56,895 nt of DNA, taken from Metabacillus fastidiosus NBRC 101226 (GTDB lineage Bacteria > Bacillota > Bacilli > Bacillales > Bacillaceae). Made by a program: the position numbers and the translations under genes. The notes beneath the pieces were generated by a model that worked only from the letters and a program-made list of their open reading frames with translations, searched no databases and was not told the DNA's origin. Positions 10,225 through 20,035 of the stretch are shown here, in pieces. Position 1 is the first letter of the stretch; every line of letters begins with the position of its first letter. Location of the stretch: NCBI RefSeq assembly GCF_001591625.1, contig NZ_BCVG01000017.1:1-56895 (forward strand), read 5' to 3'.

Positions 10225-10272
10225 TAAAAAGACCCCTCTCTGATTAAACATTTATCAGAAAAGTGGTCTTAT
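10225..10272 (-). terminator. Terminator downstream of yneF
   Basis: Two-part hairpin AAGACC / GGTCTT enclosing CTGAT / ATCAG, followed on the minus strand by TTTTTATTT. Lies 120 bp past the yneF stop. Confidence 0.7.
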
Positions 10273-10393
10273 ATGTCAAATATGAAAGATTAAGCAATAG
10301 TACATATTTTCACAACGAAAGATTCACCTATCATTGGGATATCGTGTAAAAACATCTATGTAAATAATGCCTAAAGCCTTGTTACATCAACGT

Positions 10394-10615
10394 TTATTTT
10401 GGTTGCTGTTTATTCATCGCACTCATCATTTGATTAATCTTCTTCTGCGACGGCTTCATACCCATTTGCATCATCATCATTTTTAACATTTGTTCATTAA
10501 TCGGCGGATTTTTCTTTAAATAATTTAACATATATTTACGCGCAATGAAAAATCCTAGAGCCACTCCGGCAAGCAGTGCCAGAGCACCTACTAGAATAAC
10601 AACCCATAAATCCAT
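10394..10615 (-). CDS. yneF: UPF0154 small membrane protein (YneF)
   Basis: 73 residues. N-terminal membrane segment about 4-25 ([20 protein letters not shown]), then the conserved [20 protein letters not shown] and a Met/Lys-rich tail ([17 protein letters not shown]). Preceded by GGAGG. Follows sirA as in B. subtilis. A broken copy of its 3' end lies at 9.1 kb. Confidence 0.92.
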   Translation of the reverse strand: MDLWVVILVGALALLAGVALGFFIARKYMLNYLKKNPPINEQMLKMMMMQMGMKPSQKKINQMMSAMNKQQPK

Positions 10616-10699
10616 TAAATTTCCTCCTTCTATTGTCTATTTTACAGTGTACTAAAACATCTGTTATTATACAACATTTGAGCTGTATTTTTTCTATTT

Positions 10700-11146
10700 T
10701 CAAATAAAATTTCTTTCCTTTATCGGGTTTAGCCAGCCGTAACGCTCGGCTTGAAAATCCATTGCTAAAAAACACGGATCAAATTTTCTCAACACTTCGA
10801 AAAAAATTGTCTCTGCCTCATAGCTTCCGCTTGAATGCAATTCAAGATATCTTTCTTTTATAGTTAATGAACCATAACTTCGGTTCCCTCTAATCTCCAA
10901 TTTATGTATTTCACCAGATCTGATATAGTCTTTTCGGTTACTTAAATGGGTTTTAAGCAATTTATCAATAAACATCATTGGGATAGGTTTTGTAATATAT
11001 ATTATTTGTTTCTCTAATAACTGAATATTATCATTACTTGGGCTTGTCCATTGATAATCCTGAAAAAGGCGATACATTTTCGATTCACGTCCAAAATAAT
11101 GGCTAGCAAATTCTTCCTCTACTAAATAAATATAATAATTTCTCAT
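10700..11146 (-). CDS. sirA: Sporulation inhibitor of replication (SirA)
   Basis: In B. subtilis SirA binds domain I of DnaA and blocks new rounds of replication in sporulating cells. 148 residues from ATG 11146 (site GGGTGGGGG); the frame runs on to 11236 without a ribosome site. Family features: start MRNYYIYLVEEEFASHYFGRE, RLFQDYQW, and the C-terminal FDPCFLAMDFQAERYGWLNP. Its position between ynzC and yneF is conserved, but tkt, usually beside it, is absent. See the regulatory entry for Spo0A boxes. Confidence 0.93.
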   Translation of the reverse strand: MRNYYIYLVEEEFASHYFGRESKMYRLFQDYQWTSPSNDNIQLLEKQIIYITKPIPMMFIDKLLKTHLSNRKDYIRSGEIHKLEIRGNRSYGSLTIKERYLELHSSGSYEAETIFFEVLRKFDPCFLAMDFQAERYGWLNPIKERNFI

Positions 11147-11183
11147 GTCCCCCACCCTTTCATGAATGATCATATTTTCATTC

Positions 11184-11250
11184 ATTATAGAGCATATGCT
11201 AAAAAAGGTTTGTCTAAACAACACAGTAACCAGCAACTATTTTTGTCGAA
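11184..11250 (-). promoter_or_regulatory. sirA promoter with Spo0A boxes
   Basis: -10 TATAAT on the minus strand (11189-11184). The -35 position (about 11207-11212) has no SigA match but overlaps TGTCTAA at 11211-11217, one mismatch from the 0A box TGTCGAA. A perfect TGTCGAA lies at 11244-11250. A missing -35 replaced by a 0A box is the design of Spo0A-activated promoters, fitting a sporulation gene. Confidence 0.65.
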
Positions 11251-11303
11251 ACAAAATACTTTTACGAGAGAAAGGGAGAAGAAATAATAGTTATATGTCA
11301 AAA

Positions 11304-11331
11304 TAAAAAAAGAGAGAAAAAAACTCTCTTT
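11304..11331 (-). terminator. Terminator after ynzC
   Basis: AGAGAG / CTCTCT hairpin with an A/T loop, followed on the minus strand by a seven-T run; starts 8 bp past the ynzC stop. Confidence 0.8.
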
Positions 11332-11338
11332 TCTCTCT

Positions 11339-11569
11339 TTAATGAAGATTTCTCTTTTGCTCATCTTTTAATTTTTGCGGCGTTACATCATTACCGTTCG
11401 GATCTACAATCGTCACACTTTTTAATGTATTTTTCATCGAACTGCGAAGTGATTGTAAATATTCTTGACGAAGATTTTGCTGCTCTATTTTTTCCTCTTC
11501 TGTCAGACCGTCAGCTTTTGATTTTCTTGAAAGCTCATTTATGCGATTAATTTTTTCTGCTGATAACAT
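11339..11569 (-). CDS. ynzC: DUF896 protein YnzC
   Basis: 76 residues from ATG 11569 (GGGAG eight bases upstream; a GTG three codons earlier is also open). Two-helix hairpin core ([32 protein letters not shown]), then [23 protein letters not shown], typical of DUF896. In B. subtilis it belongs to the LexA-controlled yneA operon, and the order is the same here. Molecular role unsettled. Confidence 0.93.
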   Translation of the reverse strand: MLSAEKINRINELSRKSKADGLTEEEKIEQQNLRQEYLQSLRSSMKNTLKSVTIVDPNGNDVTPQKLKDEQKRNLH

Positions 11570-11637
11570 AATAGCCACTCCCTTCTAACTATACGACATA
11601 TTACTACAAACAAATAAGAAAAAACAACTCATACTAT

Positions 11638-12605
<968 letters not shown>

Positions 12606-12621
12606 TTTGTCCACCTCAATT

Positions 12622-12726
12622 AGAATATTTGTTCGTATGATTTACATTCAGTATAAAACGAACCTTTGTTCTAGTCAACTGTTTTTCGAACATTAGTTTG
12701 TACTATTATACAAACCATGCTATAAT
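12622..12726. promoter_or_regulatory. lexA-yneA control region with three LexA (SOS) boxes
   Basis: Boxes of the CGAACN4GTTCG type at 12622-12635 (AGAATATTTGTTCG), 12659-12672 (CGAACCTTTGTTCT) and 12687-12700 (CGAACATTAGTTTG). The lexA promoter TTGTAC (12698-12703), 17 bp, TATAAT (12721-12726) overlaps the third box, so LexA should repress itself; the other two face yneA. Confidence 0.92.
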
Positions 12727-12761
12727 TTATTTAAATTATCTGAACCAGGGGTGTCATAAAA

Positions 12762-13385
12762 ATGACAAAACTATCAAAACGCCAGCAAGATATATTAAAT
12801 TTCATTAAAGATGAGGTACAGAAAAAGGGATATCCGCCTTCCGTTCGCGAAATAGGCGAAGCTGTTGGTCTTGCTTCCAGCTCCACTGTTCACGGTCATT
12901 TAGCAAGACTTGAGACAAAAGGACTCATTCGCCGCGATCCGACAAAGCCAAGAGCAATAGAAATTCTGGATGACTCTGAAAATACAGATATTCCAAAAAC
13001 GAAAGTAATAAATGTGCCGATTATCGGAAAAGTAACGGCAGGGCTTCCAATTACAGCGATTGAAAATGTAGAGGAATTTTTTCCTTTACCTGACCGATTC
13101 GCAGCAACTGATGACCAGATTTTCATGTTAGAAGTAGTTGGGGACAGTATGATTGAAGCGGGAATTCATGATAGAGACATGGTTATCGTGAAACAGCAGC
13201 AAACTGCAAACAACAGTGATATTGTCGTTGCAATGACAGAGGACAATGAAGCAACGGTTAAAAGATTTTTCAAAGAAAAAGACTATATCCGCCTTCAGCC
13301 TGAAAATTCAACGATGGAACCGATTATTTTACGAAACGTTTCTATTTTAGGAAAAGTAATTGGTGTCTTCCGTACAATCCATTAA
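12762..13385 (+). CDS. lexA: SOS repressor LexA
   Basis: 207 residues. Winged helix-turn-helix about 1-65 ([34 protein letters not shown]). Cleavage bond Ala93-Gly94 in GKVTAGLP; catalytic Ser129 in VGDSMIEAG and Lys167 in [10 protein letters not shown], all intact. RecA-stimulated self-cleavage would release yneA-yneB-ynzC and lexA. Start ATG follows CAGGGGTG. Confidence 0.98.
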   Translation: MTKLSKRQQDILNFIKDEVQKKGYPPSVREIGEAVGLASSSTVHGHLARLETKGLIRRDPTKPRAIEILDDSENTDIPKTKVINVPIIGKVTAGLPITAIENVEEFFPLPDRFAATDDQIFMLEVVGDSMIEAGIHDRDMVIVKQQQTANNSDIVVAMTEDNEATVKRFFKEKDYIRLQPENSTMEPIILRNVSILGKVIGVFRTIH

Positions 13386-13414
13386 AACTCAATCTTAACG
13401 ATTGGGTTTTTTCT
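13385..13414 (+). terminator. lexA terminator
   Basis: AAACTCAATC / GATTGGGTTTTTT with a 5-nt loop directly after the stop. Confidence 0.9.
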
Positions 13415-13608
13415 TTTGCAGAAAAGTTCCCTTCCTTTCCCCCAAGATTTTAATTGTACAAAGGACAATACTCTTTTTTCATTCATGCTTAAGAGGAGAA
13501 AATGATGATTATCTGATAAAAATATTTATTTTCAAGGAGGAATTGTTGAAGTTTTTGTCTCATATAGTAAATTGTGCTTATCAAATGAGAAGTAACGGAG
13601 GGGTCTTT

Positions 13609-13986
13609 ATGGGTATCCGCTTTATTAAAATTTCAGTCATTTATTTTGTGATTGGTGCCTGTATTGGTTTATTCATGTCAATGACACACTCGTTTGCTTT
13701 AACACCGGTGCATGTCCACATCAATTTGCTCGGCTGGACTTCCATGACTTTAGCAGGCATCATTTACTACTTATTCCCGAGCATAGCTGACAACAAGCTC
13801 GCAAAAACTCATTTCTGGCTTCACAATGTATCATTACCGGTCATGATGCTCAGCCTCACATTTGTCGTCTACGGCAATGCTTCCTTTATACCGGTCACTG
13901 CTGTCGGAGGAAGTGTTTTAGTTCTAGCTATTATTATCTTTTCTATTAATGTTCTATTCTACCTAAGAAAAACAGGTTCTGCGTAA
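13609..13986 (+). CDS. Small cytochrome-c-oxidase-subunit-I-like membrane protein
   Basis: 125 residues from ATG 13609 behind GGAGGGG; the frame is open back to 13402 but without a site. Four membrane segments, about 7-25, 39-60, 73-90 and 96-116. Histidines in SMTHSFALTPVHVHINLLGW and THFWLHNVSLP resemble heme-ligand helices of heme-copper oxidase subunit I, and such short proteins are often labelled cytochrome-c oxidase in Bacillus. Too small for a full oxidase; function unknown. Confidence 0.75.
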   Translation: MGIRFIKISVIYFVIGACIGLFMSMTHSFALTPVHVHINLLGWTSMTLAGIIYYLFPSIADNKLAKTHFWLHNVSLPVMMLSLTFVVYGNASFIPVTAVGGSVLVLAIIIFSINVLFYLRKTGSA

Positions 13987-14047
13987 TATTGTAAGCGATC
14001 TCATAAATTCCATTGATATTAATGAAGGGATAAAATCTATCTCTTCA

Positions 14048-14935
14048 TTAATATTTTATAATGGACAGCGGATAAACTGTTTCATCTTTACAAAGTTCAA
14101 TCGTTTCAATAAATGCCTTCACTGTCGGAGTTAAATATGTGTCTTTTCTCCTAATGAAAATAGTATTGATCTTGCTGTATTTATCTGGAATAGAATGACA
14201 GTGAATAAGTCCGCGCTCTTCCAAATGAGCAACCGATAATTTAGGTACAAAGGTAATTCCGAGCCCCGCAATAACACTTCCTAAAATCGTTTCAAATGTT
14301 CCAAACTCCATCATTTTCATCGGAGTTATTCTCTCATCTTTCAACCATTCATTCAACTTTGCCCTGTATCCGCATCCTTCGCTAAAAACTAAGAAAGGTT
14401 TATTTTTCAATTGCTCCAATGATGTTAATGTACGATCCGATATTAAAACAAGCTCCTCCTGAAAAACATCGTGGTGAACTAATGAAGGATGTTGACCTGC
14501 TTCTGTTACGAACGCTCCGTCTAATTGATAATTCAGCACTTTTTCTTGAAGTCTTTCCGTCACACCTGATTCAAGTGATAAATCAACATTTTCATATTTT
14601 TTATTATAAGCTGATAAAATAACCGGAAGTTTAATAACTGTTTCCACAGAACCAATTTCTAATTTGCCACAAGGTGTCCCTGAGCTTTGTACCACTTTTT
14701 TCGTTTCACTCATCAATAAGAGAATTTTCTCGCTATAATGTAATAATTTCTTTCCTTCTGGTGTTAAAATCATACCGCGATTATGACGATTAAAAAGCCG
14801 TGTATTCAGTTCTGTTTCAAGCTTTTGAATTCTGGATGTAACATTTGATTGCACATAATTTAATTCTTTAGCAGCCCTTGTAATATTCCCTGTTTCCGCG
14901 ACCATTTGAAATACTTGTAAATCTTTAAATTCCAT
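14048..14935 (-). CDS. LysR family transcriptional regulator
   Basis: 295 residues. Helix-turn-helix 1-60 (MEFKDLQVFQMVAETGNITRAA, LNYVQSNVTSRIQKLE), then a substrate-binding domain about 88-290 with GKLEIGSVETV and GSVIAGLGITFVPK. Divergent from the EamA transporter gene, which it probably controls. Inducer unknown. Confidence 0.92.
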   Translation of the reverse strand: MEFKDLQVFQMVAETGNITRAAKELNYVQSNVTSRIQKLETELNTRLFNRHNRGMILTPEGKKLLHYSEKILLLMSETKKVVQSSGTPCGKLEIGSVETVIKLPVILSAYNKKYENVDLSLESGVTERLQEKVLNYQLDGAFVTEAGQHPSLVHHDVFQEELVLISDRTLTSLEQLKNKPFLVFSEGCGYRAKLNEWLKDERITPMKMMEFGTFETILGSVIAGLGITFVPKLSVAHLEERGLIHCHSIPDKYSKINTIFIRRKDTYLTPTVKAFIETIELCKDETVYPLSIIKY

Positions 14936-14980
14936 TTAAAAATCCTCCCCCTAAACATGTCTTTTATAGTATCACAAAAA

Positions 14981-14997
14981 ATGATCTCTAACATCAT
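14981..14997. promoter_or_regulatory. Candidate LysR operator
   Basis: ATGAT-ctctaac-ATCAT, a dyad with a T-N11-A core, in the spacer between the divergent LysR and EamA genes. Confidence 0.5.
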
Positions 14998-15073
14998 TAT
15001 CAATCATTTTACTTTATACCATATCCATTATTTAATTGATTTAGAGATTATGAATGTAGGTGGAGATTTATTT

Positions 15074-16045
15074 ATGAAAAATAATGTATTACTAGGTGCC
15101 TTATTATGTTTTATCGCAAGCGTATCATGGGGAGCTATGTTTCCAGTCGCAAATGATGCATTCCATTACATTGATCCATTTTATTTTACTATTTTCCGAT
15201 ATTCTTCTGTAACAATCATCTTATTACTTCTTCTTTACTTTAAAGAAGGGAAAAAGGGATTTCATCTTGAAGGGAAAGGACTTTCTTTATGGTTTTTCGG
15301 AACTATGGCATTTGCTGTATATAATTTGCTCATTTTCTGGGGTCAGGATCTACTCGGGGAACAAGGAGTAATTTTAGCATCTATTATGGAAGCATTGATG
15401 CCAATGATTTCAGTTGTGTTACTTTGGATTTTTAAAGGAAACAGGCCTCCTTTATTCACAATGTTGAGTATTTTAATTGCTTTTATTGGTGTTATGCTCG
15501 TTATTACAAAGGGAGATGTAACAGCTTTTCTATCAGCAACAGGCCATTTATTCCCAGCCTTCCTTATCTTTTTAGCTGTAGTTGGATGGGTCGTTTATAC
15601 GATAGGAAGCAGTCAGTTTAGCCATTGGTCCTCTCTAAAATATTCAGCATTAAGCTGTTTATTCGGGACTGCTACCGCCCTTATTATTGTACTAACCGCT
15701 ACTTTGATCGGAGCTGTTCCTATACCTTCAGCTCAAACGATCCAAACAGTAAGTCCGCATTTAATTTTCATGATTATCTTTCCCGGGATTATCGCTTTAC
15801 TCGGCTGGAATATCGGCGTTAATATTCTCTCTCCTTTAAATGGAATTCTCTTTATTAACTTTGTTCCGGTTACAACGCTCGTCATCTCCGCTATTCAAGG
15901 GTATCAAGTGACTTCTTTTGATATTGTCGGGACTGCTTTCATTATTATTGCAATCGTTTCGAACAATATTTTATTAAGAATGAACAAAAAACAGGGGCTT
16001 GTACATAAAAACGAACTAAAACAATTGCAGAAAAAAATATCCTAA
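15074..16045 (+). CDS. EamA (DMT) family transporter
   Basis: 323 residues from ATG 15074 behind AGGTGGAG; the frame is open to 14957. Ten membrane segments in two EamA repeats: first about 5-140 (LLGALLCFIASVSWGAMFPV, AIMEALMPMISVVLL as ASIMEALMPM), second about 165-300 (IFPGIIALLGWNIGVN, GILFINFVPVTTLVIS). Likely exports an amino acid or small metabolite; substrate unknown. Pairs with the divergent LysR gene. Confidence 0.9.
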   Translation: MKNNVLLGALLCFIASVSWGAMFPVANDAFHYIDPFYFTIFRYSSVTIILLLLLYFKEGKKGFHLEGKGLSLWFFGTMAFAVYNLLIFWGQDLLGEQGVILASIMEALMPMISVVLLWIFKGNRPPLFTMLSILIAFIGVMLVITKGDVTAFLSATGHLFPAFLIFLAVVGWVVYTIGSSQFSHWSSLKYSALSCLFGTATALIIVLTATLIGAVPIPSAQTIQTVSPHLIFMIIFPGIIALLGWNIGVNILSPLNGILFINFVPVTTLVISAIQGYQVTSFDIVGTAFIIIAIVSNNILLRMNKKQGLVHKNELKQLQKKIS

Positions 16046-16068
16046 TATACAAAATGTACATACGATAT

Positions 16069-16117
16069 AAAAAGCGCTGCCGCATAAGTAATCTTCTTAT
16101 ACGACAAGCGCTTTTTA
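16069..16117 (+). terminator. Terminator of the EamA gene
   Basis: Arms AAAAAGCGCT and AGCGCTTTTT around an inner imperfect stem CATAAG / CTTATA; symmetric, so it may also serve the convergent gene. Confidence 0.85.
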
Positions 16118-16156
16118 CTCCCGTCTTCTTACTTGTGGATCATTCATTCACTTTAT

Positions 16157-17055
16157 TTATCTGTCATACTGAATATAAGATCCCATGGGTACGTAATATC
16201 CTCCGCCGACCTGATATTTTCCATCTTTAAAACTGTAAACTCTCAACGTTTTACCGTCAGCGATCTTTTTATGCAATTTCCCATTAGGGCTATACATATT
16301 AATCCCTTCTAAAATACTATAAATAAATCCAGTATAAAATAATGTCCCTTTGCTTTTCTTTACATAGTATCCTCCACCAACATCAAATGAATCAGCAGTT
16401 TCTTTAAATACTTTAAGACCCTCACCCTTCTTTAACGATCGATGGACTTTTCCTTTTGGATCATATAATTTTATCCCGTCCTGTTTAATAAGTACTCTTC
16501 CATAATGGGCATCTTTCACTTTTGTCAACTCTATTATTTTTCCTAAATGAGTGCGCTGTTTAACAATACCGGCGCCAGGTGCATAATAGTATACTGCTCC
16601 AGCTCTGCTTGTCACCTTAATACAGTTAGAAAACGTTCTTGCCGGAGTTTCAACAGTAGTCTTTAAAGAAACTAGTTTAAATTTTCGCTCGTCGTCATTA
16701 ACAGCCCATTCCTTTCCTTCTCTTAATGGAAACTTGATCATTTGTTGCCATAAGCCTGCATAAAAGGGATCACTTTCTCTTAAGCCCTCCTTATCTTGTA
16801 AAAAGAGTTTATGACTTAACAAATGATTTTCTTTAAAATGCCATAAATCTCCCTCCTTACTTCTTTCAACAAAACTGGCAGTTATTTGTTTTTTATTATT
16901 TTTGTTTTTCTCATCATAAACATTGTATACATATATCTTTTTTGGGTTCATTAAAAAACTTGTTGAGGCAGATACAGGACTCGATAAAAAAACGAAAAAC
17001 TGCTCCATACTAAAGTAAAAAATAAAATAACGATACATATTTTGCTTTTCAACAT
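16157..17055 (-). pseudogene. Secreted protein with two C-terminal SH3-like repeats; signal peptide frameshifted in a poly-T tract
   Basis: The body (to 16157) is a 280-residue exported domain. Its last 115 residues are two repeats, each starting YDPKGK/YSPNGK and carrying VGGGYYV. A proper start, ATG 17055 behind AAAGGGGGAG, reads the signal MLKSKICIVILFFTLVWSSF, but in another frame. It meets the body frame at a run of seven T (plus-strand A, 16986-16992). One extra T would give an unbroken signal peptide ending SSPVSAS. The in-frame ATG at 17038 gives a poor N-terminus. This is a true mutation, a phase-variable tract or a read error. Family not recognised. Confidence 0.7.
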
Positions 17056-17179
17056 TCTCCCCCTTTCTTTTTTACTCATATTTACAAAATATATCATTTT
17101 TTACATTTAGTAAGTGCAGTTTTTCCTATTATTAACTCTAGTTCCGTCCATATAATTGATCCTTTTAACATATAAAAAA

Positions 17180-17206
17180 ATGAAAAGCTCCTGCTTTTCA
17201 TTTTCC
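17180..17206 (-). terminator. Terminator overlapping the DUF3189 stop
   Basis: AATGAAAAG / CTTTTCATT with a 6-nt loop and A/T flanks, embracing the stop codon. Confidence 0.75.
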
Positions 17207-17704
17207 AAAACCATTATCTAGTACTTCTATCTTACCAATAGATGCTTTTGCCATATTTTTTGTATTCTGAACTAATTTAATAATATTTGGATGAGCTTTT
17301 TTAGCTCCTATTACTAATAAAGGAACACCGATAAAATTGATTTTAAATCTTCTTGAAAACAGGCCACCAAACGTCATCGCTAACGGAACAGTAGGCGATG
17401 TATTAGAAAAGATGACCTGTTCCTCTAATTTTCCTGCTGTATTAAATAATTCACAGACACTTTGCATAGCTGGAACGACTACTTTTGAGGAACCCCGGCC
17501 AAGCGTAAATACTTTATTCCCCTCTTCATCAATACCGTGGAAAAACAGCTTCCCCATGTCATTTGGTGTTAATTTATTAAAAATATCGATATTAAGAACT
17601 TCTTTTTTTGTAGGCTCTCTGTCATATGGAAGTTTTTTTAAATGATATGCAGCAGCAAGTGCAGAAGAATGTGTCCCCCCATAACAGTTATAAATATAAA
17701 TCAT
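17198..17704 (-). CDS. DUF3189 family protein
   Basis: 168 residues from ATG 17704 (site GAGGCGG). Starts IYIYNCYGGTHSSALAAAYH, a nucleotide-binding-like loop with conserved Cys and His. GKLFFHGIDEEGNKVFTLGR and the C-terminal IGAKKAHPNIIKLVQ fit DUF3189 from spore-formers. Function unknown. No clear operon partner. Confidence 0.8.
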   Translation of the reverse strand: MIYIYNCYGGTHSSALAAAYHLKKLPYDREPTKKEVLNIDIFNKLTPNDMGKLFFHGIDEEGNKVFTLGRGSSKVVVPAMQSVCELFNTAGKLEEQVIFSNTSPTVPLAMTFGGLFSRRFKINFIGVPLLVIGAKKAHPNIIKLVQNTKNMAKASIGKIEVLDNGFGK

Positions 17705-17807
17705 CCGCCTCAAACCTTCCTGTTTTATCTTTAATACTATATTGTGCAAATAATTTAATTAAATTACTCACAGGAAGGCATACTATTGAAAAAAAGGTGG
17801 TTCAGTA

Positions 17808-18089
17808 ATGGATTTTCCTACAATACATACGAATTTTTGGGACGCTGTAATAGCAGTTCCAGCCGTTATGATCATAACTCAGCTAATAAAACTTTTTTTA
17901 AAAGTACCCCGAAAATTTGTACCGACAATTGCTCTCGTTTTAGGATTGATTATTTCTGTTTTTATTAGTCATCGCCACAGTCTTGTTGCAGGAATATTTA
18001 TGGGCTGGTTTTACGGGTATGCGGCTATAGGTTCGTACGCTTCTTTAAAAACATCTATTTTAGCTTACAGAAATGGGGATAAGACTTAA
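17808..18089 (+). CDS. Small holin-like membrane protein
   Basis: 93 residues, ATG behind AAGGTGG. Two or three membrane segments (about 12-30, 39-57, 62-80), with VPRKFVPTIALVLGLIISVF between them and a short basic tail. Size and layout resemble phage-type holins found singly in Bacillus genomes. No endolysin nearby, so a lysis role is only a guess. Its stop overlaps the convergent next gene by 4 bp. Confidence 0.6.
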   Translation: MDFPTIHTNFWDAVIAVPAVMIITQLIKLFLKVPRKFVPTIALVLGLIISVFISHRHSLVAGIFMGWFYGYAAIGSYASLKTSILAYRNGDKT

Positions 18090-18859
18090 TTCTCCCATAC
18101 TTCATCCAATGTTTCCCGGAATAATTGATTGAGTATAGGAGTCGGATCTTCCTTTTTGACAGCTAATGATTTTGTATATACTAACAATCGTTCTATTTCA
18201 CTGTCTAAAAAATCATTAATGACATGTACTTTATGCCCTGCTTCTAATTTTTCTCCGGTCATTTTTCTCGTTAATAATTGCCTTATCTCGTTTTTCAATA
18301 CACCTTCCCTGATCATTTTTTCTAATAAAAGAGAAAATTCAACCGGGGGCACTGTTTTGTATTTTTCAATCCATTGACATGCTAAAACAGGTCTGATCGC
18401 ATAAAGATACTTTTTTATCTGCACTTCATCACCCTGTAAATAACTGTGAACATTCCCCTTTGCCATATTTAAATAATGATGAAGACTGGCTGCTGGCAAA
18501 TATACCTTTTCTATCATCTGCTTCATTTTCTCCATAACAGAATATTGTTCATAGTAAACAATCCCTGAATACATCCATTCAAATAACGAGGGATTTGATT
18601 TTCTGAATAACCGTAAAGCTTTCGTTAATTCCCATCCGCTTATATCCAATAGATTGCTTACCGGAAGCTCAATAACATCTCTTCTTTGATCAATCGATAA
18701 GTACCAGTCTTTTTTATGAATATAAATAAAACGCACGTCATAATCACTGTCTTCAGAAGAGAAACCCCATGTCCTGCTGCCTGATTCACATGCATAAAGA
18801 ATTTTGACATCGAAGTTTTTTTCAATTTCATTCAGTTCCTGCCTGATTCTTTCTTTCAA
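18086..18859 (-). CDS. Nucleotidyltransferase domain protein (YcgL-like)
   Basis: 257 residues. Polymerase-beta-type nucleotidyltransferase core near 25-50: GSRTWGFSSEDSDYDVRFIY, the GSx-DxD metal-binding pattern. The C-terminal half is helical with HHYLNMAKGNVHSYL. Family COG3541 proteins are predicted cytosolic nucleotidyltransferases of unknown target. No antitoxin-like partner, so a MNT/HEPN toxin-antitoxin pair is not indicated. Confidence 0.85.
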   Translation of the reverse strand: MKERIRQELNEIEKNFDVKILYACESGSRTWGFSSEDSDYDVRFIYIHKKDWYLSIDQRRDVIELPVSNLLDISGWELTKALRLFRKSNPSLFEWMYSGIVYYEQYSVMEKMKQMIEKVYLPAASLHHYLNMAKGNVHSYLQGDEVQIKKYLYAIRPVLACQWIEKYKTVPPVEFSLLLEKMIREGVLKNEIRQLLTRKMTGEKLEAGHKVHVINDFLDSEIERLLVYTKSLAVKKEDPTPILNQLFRETLDEVWEN

Positions 18860-18919
18860 TAATGTTCTCTCCTTTCTGTAAACCGAAAGTCTTTTAAATG
18901 AAAATAGGTATTTAGATTA

Positions 18920-18949
18920 GGACAGATCCCTTCTTTCTTTCATACGCTA
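18920..18949 (+). promoter_or_regulatory. SigK-type promoter of cotD-like gene
   Basis: GGACA (18920-18924), 16 bp, CATACGCTA (18941-18949) matches the mother-cell SigK pattern (MACA, 16, CATANNNTA). 36 bp upstream of the coat gene ATG. Confidence 0.75.
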
Positions 18950-18984
18950 TTAACGAGTCAACAATTAGAAATGGAGGTTATAAA

Positions 18985-19287
18985 ATGCATCATAAACATT
19001 GGGGTCATCAATGTTCCCCACAGTATTGTCCACCTAATGCACTGCCGGCTCAGTATGATCCGCCACAAGTTTCACCAGCAAAACAATACGTGAGTACAAA
19101 TGTATTAAATACTGTAAAATCACATGTTCATCCTTCCCATAATACTACAGTTAATAAGCATATGATCACTCACAAGCACTATTTCCCTCACACTGAATCA
19201 GTAGTGAATGAATGTTATGAACAGCATGTCATGTGCGGAAGACCTTATAATCCTTGCTGCCCGCCGAGAAGACCATTTGGATATTAA
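18985..19287 (+). CDS. cotD: CotD family spore coat protein
   Basis: Inner spore coat component. 100 residues, very rich in His, Cys, Pro and Tyr; short Cys-Pro motifs at both ends (QYCPP, NPCCPPRRP). The family core is VKSHVHPSHNTTVNKHMITH followed by HKHYFPHTESVV. ATG behind GGAGG, SigK-like promoter upstream. Terminator-like GTCCCC-type pairing follows the stop (about 19295-19322). Confidence 0.9.
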   Translation: MHHKHWGHQCSPQYCPPNALPAQYDPPQVSPAKQYVSTNVLNTVKSHVHPSHNTTVNKHMITHKHYFPHTESVVNECYEQHVMCGRPYNPCCPPRRPFGY

Positions 19288-19422
19288 TAGTAAAAGTTCC
19301 CGATTTATTGGGGACTTTTCGTTATACTGGTGTAGCATTTTATCTCCTAAAAGTATAGTCTATGTTTTTTTTGATTTTACATATATCGTTATAGTAGTAC
19401 ATTGTTAAAGGAGTTGTTTTAT

Positions 19423-19668
19423 TTGTTTATAAAACTTACAAAAGAGCAGCAGCAATTAATGATTTCCGATATTCAGTATTTCTTTTCACAGGAAAGAGAC
19501 GAGGAAATTACGGAATTTGCTGCAGAAAGAGTACTCGATTTCTTTAAGGAATCACTTGCTCCTCATTTTTATAATGCTGCTGTTTTAGATGTTAAAAATC
19601 TCGTTGAACAGCAATTTTCTTCCTTAGAGGACGAGATATTAACTTTAGAACGTCCAGTTAAAAGATGA
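19423..19668 (+). CDS. DUF2164 family protein
   Basis: 81 residues from a TTG start nine bases after AAAGGAG; a TTG at 19402 lies before the site and is rejected. Starts FIKLTKEQQQLMISDIQYFF, then AAERVLDFFKESLAPHFYNAAV, the DUF2164 pattern. Soluble, helical, function unknown. Confidence 0.85.
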   Translation: MFIKLTKEQQQLMISDIQYFFSQERDEEITEFAAERVLDFFKESLAPHFYNAAVLDVKNLVEQQFSSLEDEILTLERPVKR

Positions 19669-19781
19669 AGGAGTTAAGCTCCACCATTTGTTTATAGCCT
19701 GCAGAAAATATGACATTGAAGATAGAAAGACGAATAATGTAAAATTTTCAAGAGAGAAAAAGGTTTTTCAACATATTCTAT

Positions 19782-19828
19782 AAAGGCTGCCATTAAGTCA
19801 AAAAATTTGACTTAATGGCAACCTTTTT
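19782..19828 (+). terminator. Long near-perfect hairpin in a 370-bp gene-free stretch
   Basis: 21-base arms, AAAGGCTGCCATTAAGTCAAA pairing with its complement save one base, 3-nt loop, then TTTTTCT. About 115 bp past DUF2164; otherwise nothing seen in 19,669-20,035. Confidence 0.75.
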
Positions 19829-20035
19829 CTGTTTATAAAACGTATTATCTGTCATTATTTAGGAATACATAACTTAGAATAGTGAGGAAAAGTAAACGAT
19901 ATATTTCATTAATGTTAAATTTATATCTCATTTTAAGTTATTTTTTAAATGTATATACTTTTTTTTAATGTATATGAGATACTTTAATTAACAACTTTCG
20001 CCAAATTTAAACTTAAATTAGGAGGTGTGTGAATA

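Noticed and set aside
18086-18859. MNT/HEPN toxin-antitoxin pair
   Set aside because: The nucleotidyltransferase has no HEPN partner next to it and is longer than MNT antitoxins.
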